64,000 nucleotides of DNA, taken from contig BDSU01000011.1 in NCBI GenBank assembly GCA_002897675.1, positions 160,302 to 224,301 on the forward strand, in the 5' to 3' direction. The stretch is from a bacterium BMS3Abin02. Its GTDB lineage: Bacteria; Actinomycetota; Acidimicrobiia; Spongiisociales; UBA4744. The notes below the pieces were generated by a model. It saw nothing but the letters and a program-made list of their open reading frames with translations. It was not told where the DNA came from and made no database searches. How positions within the stretch are numbered: position 1 is the first letter of the stretch; each line of letters opens with the position of its first letter. A program made the translations under genes and the position numbers. Below are positions 1 to 7,909 of this stretch, piece after piece.

Positions 1-1
1 G

Positions 2-1168
2 GCGGTCGGGACCTACCAGCGACAGGCCGATCATGGTGGGAACAAGACGCTGCTCGATCCTGCAGAGATGATCGAGCGGGTCTTTCACGCCGTCGCAGAC
101 TTCGGCTCACTCACCGACGTACTGACCGATCCGGGAGTCGAAGAGATCTTCATCGAGGGAGACCGGGTGTCCTCCATCGACGGCGACGGGAGGTTGCACG
201 CGCTGAGTCGTCCAACGACGGAGGAGGAGAACCGCCGGGTGGTCGACCGGCTCCTGGCGGACACCGATCGTCATCTCGATGTTGCGAACCCGATCGTGCA
301 AGCCAGGGTCCTGCGAGACTCGGCCCGACTGACCGCCGTCATGCCTCCAATCGCCGATCGTCTTTCGGTCACGATCCGCAGATATGCGCTTCGCAGAGAG
401 ACACTCACATCGCTGGTCGAGCTCGGCTCGATGACACCGCCGGCGGCCGGGTTCTTGTGGGCCGTGACACAGGCAAACTCGAGCATCATCGTCTCCGGAC
501 CTCCCGGCTCGGGCAAGACGTCCATGCTCGCAGCGTTGATCGCCGCCATTCCGCCGGGAGACTGCCTGCGAAGCTGCGAAGAAGTTCGGGAGTTGCACGT
601 CCCGATCGTTCACGGCTCCTACTACGAGGCCCGGCCACCGTCGCTCGACGGGTCGGGGGCGATACCGCTGCGAGATCTCGTGAAGATCATTTTGGCAATG
701 AGGCCGGATCGCATCGTCGTCGGGGAAGTTCGTGGCGCCGAAGCCTTTGAGCTCACGCGGGCGGTCAATGCAGGCTGCGGGTTCTCCTGCACGGTGCATG
801 CCAATTCCGCGCGCGAAGCGCTCTCTGCTCTCGTCAACGCAGCACTGATGGCAGGAGAGAACGTCACCGAATCGGTCGTTCGCAACGTCTTTGCCTCCTC
901 CATCGACTTCGTCGTGCATCTGGACAGGGACACGTCGGTGCGGTCGGACCGTGGCCTCCGACGACGAGTCATGGAGGTGCTCTCCGTCGTTCCATCGCTC
1001 CACGACGATTTCACGACGGAACCGATCTTCCTTCGGAGCGATCTGGGTGGACCGCTCGAATGGACCGGGGTGTTCCCACCTGACGACCTCACGAGACGCA
1101 TCCAGCGTTCCCTTCCCGAGGGCATGACGCTGCGAGCGATCTTCGAGGGAAGACTGTCGCCGCTGTGA
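2..1168 (+). CDS. Tad pilus assembly ATPase, CpaF/TadA family (5' partial)
   Basis: Cytoplasmic secretion ATPase that would power assembly of a Tad/Flp pilus. The reading frame is open from the first bases of the window, so the N-terminus lies upstream; an internal ATG at 68 is not the real start. The Walker A motif GPPGSGKTS lies at about nt 497-523, followed by a Walker B-like region (RPDRIVVGEVRG) and a conserved His region (TVHANS), all typical of the T2SS/T4SS E family. An N-terminal stretch (DPGVEEIFIEG) matches the TadA N-domain. The stop overlaps the next gene by 4 nt (GTGA), so it heads the visible tad operon. Family assignment is firm; the exact TadA/CpaF subtype is inferred from the neighbours. 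Confidence 0.93.
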   Translation, partial: AVGTYQRQADHGGNKTLLDPAEMIERVFHAVADFGSLTDVLTDPGVEEIFIEGDRVSSIDGDGRLHALSRPTTEEENRRVVDRLLADTDRHLDVANPIVQARVLRDSARLTAVMPPIADRLSVTIRRYALRRETLTSLVELGSMTPPAAGFLWAVTQANSSIIVSGPPGSGKTSMLAALIAAIPPGDCLRSCEEVRELHVPIVHGSYYEARPPSLDGSGAIPLRDLVKIILAMRPDRIVVGEVRGAEAFELTRAVNAGCGFSCTVHANSAREALSALVNAALMAGENVTESVVRNVFASSIDFVVHLDRDTSVRSDRGLRRRVMEVLSVVPSLHDDFTTEPIFLRSDLGGPLEWTGVFPPDDLTRRIQRSLPEGMTLRAIFEGRLSPL

Positions 1169-2040
1169 TCTTGCTGGCCGCCCTGGCAACCGGGTTATTC
1201 GTCGCTCTGGTCGTTGCGGCGCTCGGAGGCGTGGCCCCGGTCCGCTCTCGTCGCAAAGCCGCTCATCTCGCCAGAACGAGACTGTGGCTCACTCAGGCAG
1301 GGGTCGACCTCGCGCCCCTTTCGTTCATGGGCGCGATCGTCGCGGTCGGCCTTGCCGCACTGGTCGCATTCGTGGCGGCCACGAGAAGTCCGGTCGTCGC
1401 CGTGTTCCCCGCGGTCGCCGTGGCGTCGCTGCCGGTGCTCTCGGTGTCGCGTCGTAGGGCGCGCCGCATGGAAGAGGTGCATGCGGCGTGGCCGGACGGA
1501 CTGAGGGATCTCGTCGCGTCCGTTGCCTCCGGCATGTCGCTCGCGCGCTCTCTCGATCGACTCTCCGAGCGGGGGCCGATTCCACTGCAGGCCGCGTTTG
1601 CCGGATTCCCGCTCATGGCGCGAACGGTCGGGGTCATCGCTGCACTCGAGATCGTCAAGAGCGAACTGGCCGATCCGACGTCGGATCGCGTGCTGGAGGT
1701 GCTCATACTCGCCCAGGAGCGCGGGGGCCCCGCCATCTCGGAGATCCTGGAGGATCTTGCCGAGGCGGCAACTCGTGATCTGTGGGCGCTGGAAGAGATC
1801 AGGACCGAATCGCTGGAGCAGAAGATCAACGCCCGCGCCGTTTTCGTGCTGCCGTGGCTGGTCTTGGTGGCCCTGACGCTGCGAGAGGGCGCGTTCCGGG
1901 ATTTCTACCGGAGCCCGGCGGGCATCCTCGTCGTGACCGTCGGGGCTGCGTTGAGCGCCTTCGGTATGTGGCTGGTCGCCCGCCTCGGGCGGGAGCCTGA
2001 CGAGCCGAGGGTCTTCGCTCCCGCAGGAGGTGCCCGGTGA
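1165..2040 (+). CDS. Tad pilus inner-membrane platform protein, TadB-like (T2SSF domain)
   Basis: Predicted polytopic membrane protein of 291 aa with an N-terminal hydrophobic helix, a second hydrophobic segment near residues 50-95 and two C-terminal helices. Between them is a helical cytoplasmic region (WPDGLRDLVASVASGMSL) characteristic of type II secretion F proteins. It would form the membrane platform on which the ATPase acts. Starts at GTG 1165 inside the ATPase stop and overlaps the next gene by 4 nt, so the three genes are translationally coupled. TadB rather than TadC is chosen because it directly follows the ATPase. Confidence 0.85.
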   Translation: MILLAALATGLFVALVVAALGGVAPVRSRRKAAHLARTRLWLTQAGVDLAPLSFMGAIVAVGLAALVAFVAATRSPVVAVFPAVAVASLPVLSVSRRRARRMEEVHAAWPDGLRDLVASVASGMSLARSLDRLSERGPIPLQAAFAGFPLMARTVGVIAALEIVKSELADPTSDRVLEVLILAQERGGPAISEILEDLAEAATRDLWALEEIRTESLEQKINARAVFVLPWLVLVALTLREGAFRDFYRSPAGILVVTVGAALSAFGMWLVARLGREPDEPRVFAPAGGAR

Positions 2041-2966
2041 TCGCGTTGGTCGTTGCGCTGTGCACGGGGATCGCGGTCGTCGCGGCAGCATCTCTGGTGG
2101 TGAAGCCGATGCCCCGACTCGGCCCGCGGGTCCGTCCCTACAGTGTCGCGAGCACCGTCAGTCTCGGGGGAACGCCCGAACTCGGTCGGGCCGGCCAGGC
2201 ATCGGTTGTCGAGATCTTCAAGGTGATGCTCGAAGGAGCGGGTCGGCGACTCGGCCGGATCGTGGACGGCTCGAGTGAGCTCGAGATGCGGCGCAAGCTG
2301 CGCCAGGCAGGTCTGTTCCCGACCGTCGACGAGGGGCGCCGTCTGGCCGAATACCGGCTGCGACAACTGTTCTCCACGGCGCTGGCCACCGGCGGCGCGT
2401 TCCTTGGAGCGACGGTGGTGGGGCTCGATGCCGGTGCCGCTTTGGCCGTGGCCGGCCTTGGGTTCATCGTGGGAGCGACCCGCTGGCGGAGTCGTCTCGA
2501 CAAGGCGATCGAAGATCGCAGGATGCGTCTGCGGATCGAGGTGTACACGATCAACCAGCTGCTCTCCATGCGGGTGAGAGTGGGCGGTGGAGTGGTCCAG
2601 GCCGTCCAGTACATCGTCTCGCGAGGCGTGGGAGCAATGGCCGGGGAACTCGCCGAGGCCTTGCGGCTTCATCGCAGCGGTGTTCCGGCGTCGGAGGCAC
2701 TTGCCCGCATCGCACACTCGACACCGGAGCCGCACGCCGCCAGAACGTACTGGCTGTTGTCGTCGGCCGAGGAGCGCGGAACGGATCTGGCGGGTGCGCT
2801 CCTTGCGCTCGGGGAAGACGTCCGGGAAGCACGGCGAGAAGCCATCAGGCGCGCTGCGACGAAGCGGCGTGCCGCAATGTTGATACCGACCATCGCAATC
2901 CTCGCACCAATCATGCTGCTGTTCGTGGCGGCACCGCTGCCGAGCATCGTGTTCGGCGGCCTCTAG
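2037..2966 (+). CDS. Tad pilus inner-membrane platform protein, TadC-like (T2SSF domain)
   Basis: Second T2SSF-type protein, 309 aa. Hydrophobic helices near the N-terminus, around residues 115-150 and at the C-terminus flank a cytoplasmic helical domain (IEVYTINQLLSMRVRVGGG). Two such proteins in tandem after a TadA ATPase is the standard TadB-TadC arrangement. GTG start overlaps the preceding stop. An Ala/Arg-rich segment (REAIRRAATKRRAAM) precedes the final membrane helix, consistent with a positive-inside loop. Confidence 0.84.
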   Translation: MIALVVALCTGIAVVAAASLVVKPMPRLGPRVRPYSVASTVSLGGTPELGRAGQASVVEIFKVMLEGAGRRLGRIVDGSSELEMRRKLRQAGLFPTVDEGRRLAEYRLRQLFSTALATGGAFLGATVVGLDAGAALAVAGLGFIVGATRWRSRLDKAIEDRRMRLRIEVYTINQLLSMRVRVGGGVVQAVQYIVSRGVGAMAGELAEALRLHRSGVPASEALARIAHSTPEPHAARTYWLLSSAEERGTDLAGALLALGEDVREARREAIRRAATKRRAAMLIPTIAILAPIMLLFVAAPLPSIVFGGL

Positions 2967-2979
2967 GGAAGGAGCATTG

Positions 2980-3147
2980 ATGCAGCCGATCATGGAGATG
3001 ATCCATCGGGACGAGAGGGGTCTGAACACCGCCGAGCTCCTCGGGAACGCGGCACTGGCGATCATCGCGTTGATCGCCATCTGGGCCGCGCTCCAGGCAC
3101 TCGGGCTGGACATCGTTGCGTGGATTCGCGCGCAGCTACTCGGCTGA
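2980..3147 (+). CDS. small Flp-type prepilin
   Basis: A 55-aa protein with a short charged leader, then RGLNTAELLG and a hydrophobic helix of about 20 residues. Gly14 followed by Glu19 fits the prepilin-peptidase motif G^XXXXE, with Glu at +5 of the mature protein. ATG 2980 is preceded by GGGAAGGAG, a strong ribosome-binding site. Position between tadC and the tadE-like genes is where actinobacterial flp genes sit. It is probably the major pilus subunit, inferred from size, motif and position. Confidence 0.78.
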   Translation: MQPIMEMIHRDERGLNTAELLGNAALAIIALIAIWAALQALGLDIVAWIRAQLLG

Positions 3148-3167
3148 CGGCGCGCGCAACCGACCGG

Positions 3168-3653
3168 ATGAGCGGTTGGCGGAGCCTGAGGTTCGCGCCC
3201 CGTGGTGCGGTCGATGCGCCCGGTGGCGAGCCTCGGTTCGGGACACCGCGAGATGGTGGGCAGGGTGCTCTGAAGGCGGTATGCGACCGGTCGTGCGGTT
3301 TCGCGACGCCGCAGTTCGTTCTCGCCGCCGGGCTTGCGCTGATGTTCTTCGTCTTCTTGGCGAACATGATCGTGTTCCAGTACGGCAAGGGGGTCGTCCG
3401 GGGTGCGCTCAATGAGGGGGTGAGGGCGGGGGCCCGGTCGGCAGCGGGGCTCGGGGACTGCGAACGGGCTCTCACGGACACGCTCGACGATCTGCTCGGA
3501 GGAACGATGGGTGAGGGGGTCGAGGCATGGTGTTCCGCCGATGGGGCGTTCGTGAGAGCCGACGCGAACGTGACGTTCCGTTCGTGGATCCCCGGAGTGC
3601 CCGACTGGTCCTTCACCGTGTCGGCACAGAGTGTCAAAGAGTCTGTGCCGTGA
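3168..3653 (+). CDS. TadE-like minor pseudopilin
   Basis: About 161 aa from ATG 3168; a GTG at 3120 would extend it and overlap the prepilin gene. A polar N-terminal region is followed by SCGFATPQF and a hydrophobic helix (VLAAGLALMFFVFLAN), then YGKGVVRGALNEGVRAG, a signature of actinobacterial TadE-like proteins. The residue at +5 after the Gly is Gln rather than the usual Glu. Two Cys in the extracytoplasmic part (GDCERAL, EAWCSAD) could form a disulfide. Stop overlaps the next GTG by 3 nt. Start position is uncertain. Confidence 0.72.
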   Translation: MSGWRSLRFAPRGAVDAPGGEPRFGTPRDGGQGALKAVCDRSCGFATPQFVLAAGLALMFFVFLANMIVFQYGKGVVRGALNEGVRAGARSAAGLGDCERALTDTLDDLLGGTMGEGVEAWCSADGAFVRADANVTFRSWIPGVPDWSFTVSAQSVKESVP

Positions 3654-4042
3654 AGGATCGTGGTTCTGCGCCTCTCGAACTGGCTGCAGCCGTAGGCCTC
3701 TTGCTCATTCCTGCCGTTCTGCTCGTCCTGAGCTTCGCTCCGTGGGTGGAGCGTCAGATGATGGCGCGTGAGATCGCCCGGAACGCCGCTCGTACTGCCG
3801 CCGTCACCGCGGAGTTGGCCGACACCGGAGATCTGGTTGACCGCGCCGTGCTCAACTATGGCGTCGATCGTGAGGATGTCGCCGTGACCCTCAGCGGGAA
3901 TGTTGGACGTGGCGGCCTCGTCACGGCGACGGTGGACGTCCGTATGCCGGCGATCGTCATCCCCGGAATCGGTGAGTTCGGGTCGGTGACCTGGTCCGTC
4001 CACCACACCGAACAGGTGGACCTGTACCGGAGCTTCCCGTGA
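3650..4042 (+). CDS. TadE/TadF-like minor pseudopilin
   Basis: A 130-aa protein from GTG 3650, overlapping the previous stop. It begins KDRGSAPLEL, which fits G^XXXXE processing (Gly, then Glu at +5), followed by a long hydrophobic helix (AAAVGLLLIPAVLLVL) and a mature domain of alternating hydrophobic strands. Such small pseudopilins form the minor pilin set of Tad systems. Longer in-frame extension upstream exists, but the overlap and the prepilin motif place the start here. Confidence 0.75.
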   Translation: MKDRGSAPLELAAAVGLLLIPAVLLVLSFAPWVERQMMAREIARNAARTAAVTAELADTGDLVDRAVLNYGVDREDVAVTLSGNVGRGGLVTATVDVRMPAIVIPGIGEFGSVTWSVHHTEQVDLYRSFP

Positions 4043-4449
4043 GCAGGGACCGTGGATCGATCACGATATGGGTGCTGGGCCTCGTCATCATGGTGATGGC
4101 GCTCGGGGGATTGTCGTTGGACTTGTGGCGGGGACTCGTCGTGCGAAAGGCGGTCGCCGCCGTGGCGGATGCCGCGGCGGTCGCCGGCGCATCCGGTATC
4201 GACGAAACGGCGTGGCGCAACGGGGAACTCCGGCTTGACGCCCCGAGAGCACGTTGGCTCGCCGATCGGGTCATCGCGGCCGAACCGGATGCCGCGTCGT
4301 TGCGTTGGAGGGTCCAGGTGGCCCCGCAGGAAGTCACGGTGACCGTCGAGCGGGACGTGGACCTGACGTTGCTCCAGATCATGGCTCCCGGCGACGAACC
4401 GCTCCTGGTTCGCGTCCGCGCCACGGCCCGACCCAAACGCGAAAGCTGA
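4039..4449 (+). CDS. TadG-like pilus-associated membrane protein
   Basis: A 136-aa protein with N-terminal SRDRGSITIWVLGLVI and a transmembrane helix. The segment DLWRGLVVRKAVAAVADAAA resembles the N-terminal TadG-like (TadE/G family) domain, in which Ala-rich helices follow the membrane anchor. GTG start overlaps the previous stop by 4 nt. It is the last gene of the visible tad operon; 190 bp without a gene follow. Much shorter than full TadG, so it has no VWA domain. Confidence 0.72.
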   Translation: MSRDRGSITIWVLGLVIMVMALGGLSLDLWRGLVVRKAVAAVADAAAVAGASGIDETAWRNGELRLDAPRARWLADRVIAAEPDAASLRWRVQVAPQEVTVTVERDVDLTLLQIMAPGDEPLLVRVRATARPKRES

Positions 4450-4578
4450 CCGAAGCCGCTACTTCGTACTTTGTACCTGGCATCGCAACGTACCCGGCAT
4501 GCGGGACCGTAGGGCGAGCGTCGCGGCTCCTGCCGGCTGTTGACCGATGACCGGCTGATGACCGATGGCCGGCTCGCC

Positions 4579-4607
4579 TTGTTGAAGCGGGCGGAACGAG
4601 GCATAAT
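4579..4607 (+). promoter_or_regulatory. putative sigma-70-type promoter for rplY-pth
   Basis: TTGTTG (4579-4584), a 17-bp spacer and CATAAT (4602-4607) resemble -35/-10 elements; the -10 matches 5 of 6 consensus bases. It lies 35 bp before the rplY start codon. Just upstream is a 15-16 bp near-perfect direct repeat (4541-4556 and 4559-4574, period 18). Confidence 0.5.
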
Positions 4608-4641
4608 CACCCCTCTACCTCTTCTTCCAAGGAGTCACGTC

Positions 4642-5298
4642 ATGCAAGTCACGCTGCGCGCCGAGACAGGGCGCGAGCGAGGGAGTCGGTCCTCACGGCG
4701 GCTGCGGCGCCAGGGGATGGTCCCCGCCGTTGTCTACGGCAGGAACCTGCAGCCCGTCGCGATCGCCGTGAACGCCCGCGAGCTGCACACGGTGCTGCAC
4801 TCGGATGCGGGCATCAACGCGCTCATCAACCTCGAGATCGACGAGGGCGCCTCCCGGCTCACCATGGCCCGTGAGTTGCAGCGGCATCCCGTCCGTGGTG
4901 AGATCACGCATCTCGACTTCGTCACGATCTCACTGACGGAGAAGACACGGGTCGAAGTCGCCATCGAACTGACGGGCGAGTCCGAGGGTGTCCTGGAGGG
5001 TGGCATCGTCGAGACGATCCGTAGCAGTGTCGAGGTGGAGGCCCTGCCGACCGAGATCCCACAGTCGATCGTCGTGGACATCACAGCGATGGCGGTCGGC
5101 GACACGTTGCGCATCTCCGACCTCCCCGTTATCGAGGGTGCCGAATACCTCGACGACCCGGACGACCCGGTCGTCACGATCGTCGTGCCTGCGGCGATTG
5201 TCGCCGAAGAGGCCGAAGAGGGTGAAGAACTCGAAGAAGGCGAAGAAGGCGAAGAGGGCGAAGAGGTGGAAGAGGGCGAAGATCCGGGAGGCGAGTAG
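4642..5298 (+). CDS. rplY: 50S ribosomal protein L25/general stress protein Ctc
   Basis: Binds 5S rRNA in the large subunit. The 218-aa Ctc form has an N-terminal L25 domain (RGSRSSRRLRRQGMVPAVVYG, then HLDF) and a C-terminal TL5-like beta domain. ATG 4642 follows AAGGAG with 7 nt spacing; an in-frame ATG at 4540 lacks a ribosome-binding site and would add an unrelated leader. The last ~33 residues are almost only Glu and Gly with a few other residues, encoded by degenerate GAAGAG/GGCGAA repeats. Followed after 8 nt by pth, the usual actinobacterial neighbour. Confidence 0.92.
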   Translation: MQVTLRAETGRERGSRSSRRLRRQGMVPAVVYGRNLQPVAIAVNARELHTVLHSDAGINALINLEIDEGASRLTMARELQRHPVRGEITHLDFVTISLTEKTRVEVAIELTGESEGVLEGGIVETIRSSVEVEALPTEIPQSIVVDITAMAVGDTLRISDLPVIEGAEYLDDPDDPVVTIVVPAAIVAEEAEEGEELEEGEEGEEGEEVEEGEDPGGE

Positions 5299-5306
5299 CC
5301 GTCCAC

Positions 5307-5891
5307 ATGAAGGTGATCTTCGGCCTTCGCAATCCAGAGCGCCGCTACGACGGAACCAGACACAACGTCGGAGGGGAAGTCGTCGAGGCCATCGCGAATC
5401 GATGGAGTCTCCGTTTCCGTCGCGGCCCGCGACGCGTCGCTGCCTCGCTGGCCCAGGGGACCATCGACGGGGTCGACGTGATCCTGGCCCTCCCGCGTGT
5501 TTCGATGAACGTCTCGGGCCCGGCGGTCGCGGCGGTCCTGCGCTACTACGGTGCGGGCACCGAGGATCTCCTCGTCGTTCACGATGACATCGATCTTCCG
5601 TTCGGCCGACTTCGCCTGCACCGCGGGAGAGGAACAGGCGGCCACAACGGGGTGCGCTCGATCGTCGCCACCGTGGGCAGCCGAGACTTCTACCGGCTGA
5701 AGGTCGGTGTCGGCCGTCCGCCGGGACGCATGGACCCTGCTGCATTCGTACTGCAGAGATTCGATAGAGACGAACGTCACGAGATCGACCTGCTCATCGG
5801 TGATGCCGCGGACGTCGTCGAGCAATACCTCGTCGATCCCGAAAGCGCCGTGCAGGCCGCCGGCAGCCGTCGGCCGGAGGATCCTCGGTAG
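5307..5891 (+). CDS. pth: peptidyl-tRNA hydrolase
   Basis: Releases tRNA from peptidyl-tRNAs that drop off the ribosome. 194 aa, the usual size. Visible family motifs: the N-terminal GLRNPE (normally GLGNPG), TRHNVG with the catalytic His at about residue 19, HDDIDLPFG with the active-site Asp, and GGHNGVRSI with the substrate-binding Asn. Lies 8 nt after rplY in the common rplY-pth pair. The Gly-to-Arg and terminal Glu changes in the first motif are unusual but outside the catalytic triad. Confidence 0.94.
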   Translation: MKVIFGLRNPERRYDGTRHNVGGEVVEAIANRWSLRFRRGPRRVAASLAQGTIDGVDVILALPRVSMNVSGPAVAAVLRYYGAGTEDLLVVHDDIDLPFGRLRLHRGRGTGGHNGVRSIVATVGSRDFYRLKVGVGRPPGRMDPAAFVLQRFDRDERHEIDLLIGDAADVVEQYLVDPESAVQAAGSRRPEDPR

Positions 5892-5913
5892 GGTGACGAC
5901 GAAGGAGGTCGGA

Positions 5914-7494
5914 TTGTTCGTCGCCGCCATCGATCAGGGAACGACGAGTAGCCGCTGCATGATCTTCGATCACGCCGGAACGGTCGTCTCGTCCGCACAG
6001 AGAGAACATCAACAGGTATTTCCGAGACCGGGATGGGTAGAACACGACGCGTCCGAGATCTGGGATCGGACGGTCGAAGTCGTCGAGGGCGCCCTTTCGG
6101 CCGGCGGCCTCACCGCTTCGAATCTGGCGGCGGTCGGGATCACGAATCAGCGCGAGACGACGATCCTGTGGGACAGAGCCACCGGAACACCGGTCCACAA
6201 CGCCATCGTGTGGCAGGACACCCGGACCGCGGAACTCTGCGATCGCCTTGGCGGAGAAGAGGGGTCCGATCGATTCCGGTCTCGCACAGGACTGCCCATC
6301 GCCACCTACTTTTCGGGTCCGAAGATCGCATGGCTACTGGAACGGTCGGCCGAGTTGAGGGCTCGCGCCGAATCCGGCGACGTGCTGTTCGGGACGGTGG
6401 ACACGTGGCTGCTCTGGAAACTCACCGGTGTGCATGCGACCGACGTCACCAACGCGAGCCGCACCTTGCTGATGAACCTGGAGACACTCCAGTGGGACGA
6501 GACCTTGCTCGCAGAGATGGGTATCCCGCGTGCGATGCTCCCCGAGATCCGGCCCTCCGTCGGCGTGTTCGGGACGGCGGCAGGTCCCCTCCGGGGAGTC
6601 CCCGTCGCCGGGATTCTCGGAGACCAGCAGGCAGCCCTGTTCGGGCAGGCGTGCTTCGACCCGGGCGACGCCAAGAACACATACGGAACCGGCTGCTTCA
6701 TGCTGATGAACACGGGTGAGCGCCCGGTGCCGTCCGAGAACGGACTGCTCACCACCGTCGGCTACCGCATCGGGTCGGAGCCTGCCGTGTACGCGCTGGA
6801 GGGCTCGATCGCCGTGGCCGGTGCCCTCGTCCAGTGGCTGCGGGACAATCTCGGCGTGATCGAGCAATCCGGCGATGTCGAGGCATTGGCCAAGACGGTG
6901 CCCGACAACGGGGACGTGTACTTCGTCCCGGCGTTCAGCGGGCTGTTCGCCCCCCGCTGGCGGCCCGACGCACGAGGAGTGATCGTCGGGCTGACGCGGT
7001 TCGCGACCTCAGGACACGTCGCACGGGCTTCGCTCGAAGCGACGGCGTTTCAGACCCGGGAAGTGCTCGACGCGATGTTCGCAGATTCCGGCGTGCGGCT
7101 GAGGGAACTCAGAGTCGACGGAGGCATGGTCGTCGACGGGTTGTTGATGCAGTTCCAGGCCGACATCCTGGGAGTACCCGTGATCCGACCGGAGGTCGCG
7201 GAGACGACGGCGCTCGGCGCTGCCTATGCGGCCGGCCTTGCCGTCGAATACTGGGGCGGACTGGACGACTTGCGGGCGAATTGGCGTGAGGGCTCGCGGT
7301 GGACACCCGCGATGGACAAGGAACGGCGAGAGTCGCTGTACGCACGATGGAACCAGGCGGTCGAGCGGACACTCGGGTGGGTGCCGGCTGGTAGCCTCGA
7401 CGAAGCGGCAAAGGAGCAGGAGCAGCATGAAGATCGTGGTCGGCTTTATCAGGACCCAGGAGGGCAAAGCGGCGCTGCAGGCGGCAATCGATGA
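5914..7494 (+). CDS. glpK: glycerol kinase
   Basis: FGGY-family kinase converting glycerol to sn-glycerol 3-phosphate. N-terminal [11 protein letters not shown] is the phosphate-binding segment, [11 protein letters not shown] and WQDTRT are glycerol-binding, and [10 protein letters not shown] and [12 protein letters not shown] belong to the ATP domain. TTG 5914 is preceded by AAGGAGG; upstream in-frame codons run into pth. At 526 aa it is about 25 residues longer than typical, because the frame continues 68 nt into the next gene and ends in a low-complexity tail. Glycerol 3-phosphate could feed the nearby pgsA step. Confidence 0.94.
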   Translation: MFVAAIDQGTTSSRCMIFDHAGTVVSSAQREHQQVFPRPGWVEHDASEIWDRTVEVVEGALSAGGLTASNLAAVGITNQRETTILWDRATGTPVHNAIVWQDTRTAELCDRLGGEEGSDRFRSRTGLPIATYFSGPKIAWLLERSAELRARAESGDVLFGTVDTWLLWKLTGVHATDVTNASRTLLMNLETLQWDETLLAEMGIPRAMLPEIRPSVGVFGTAAGPLRGVPVAGILGDQQAALFGQACFDPGDAKNTYGTGCFMLMNTGERPVPSENGLLTTVGYRIGSEPAVYALEGSIAVAGALVQWLRDNLGVIEQSGDVEALAKTVPDNGDVYFVPAFSGLFAPRWRPDARGVIVGLTRFATSGHVARASLEATAFQTREVLDAMFADSGVRLRELRVDGGMVVDGLLMQFQADILGVPVIRPEVAETTALGAAYAAGLAVEYWGGLDDLRANWREGSRWTPAMDKERRESLYARWNQAVERTLGWVPAGSLDEAAKEQEQHEDRGRLYQDPGGQSGAAGGNR

Positions 7495-7828
7495 GGCCAA
7501 GCTGCGCAATGGTGAACTGGTCGTGGTGCATTCGATGATGGGCGGCGATCACGAGAAGGCAGAGCAGGTGCTCGCCTATCGAGAGGAACTCGACGAAGTC
7601 GAGAGACGCCTCGACGAGGAAGGCGTTGCGCACAGCGTCCATGAATACGTGCGAGGGTATTCGCCCTCCGAGGATCTCATCAAGGCTGCCGACGATGAGG
7701 GTGCCGGTCTGATCGTGATCGGACTGCGGAAACGTTCCGCCGTCGGGAAGCTGCTGCTCGGCAGCAACGCCCAGGAGATTCTCCTCGGCGCCCACTGCCC
7801 TGTGCTCGCCGTCAAGGCGAAATACTGA
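7427..7828 (+). CDS. universal stress protein, UspA family
   Basis: A 133-aa single Usp domain: N-terminal [13 protein letters not shown], then the ATP-binding loop [15 protein letters not shown], close to the G-2X-G-9X-G(S/T) pattern of nucleotide-binding Usp proteins, and the C-terminal strand [13 protein letters not shown] 7427 follows AAGGAG. It overlaps the 3' end of glpK by 68 nt in another frame, so the two are probably co-transcribed. Partner and ligand unknown. Confidence 0.9.
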   Translation: MKIVVGFIRTQEGKAALQAAIDEAKLRNGELVVVHSMMGGDHEKAEQVLAYREELDEVERRLDEEGVAHSVHEYVRGYSPSEDLIKAADDEGAGLIVIGLRKRSAVGKLLLGSNAQEILLGAHCPVLAVKAKY

Positions 7829-7909
7829 GCACCTCGTACTCCGCACTCCGTACCTGGTGACTGGTACCAGGCACCTGTGGCGTCTCATCGTCGAGAACAA
7901 GGAGCCTCC

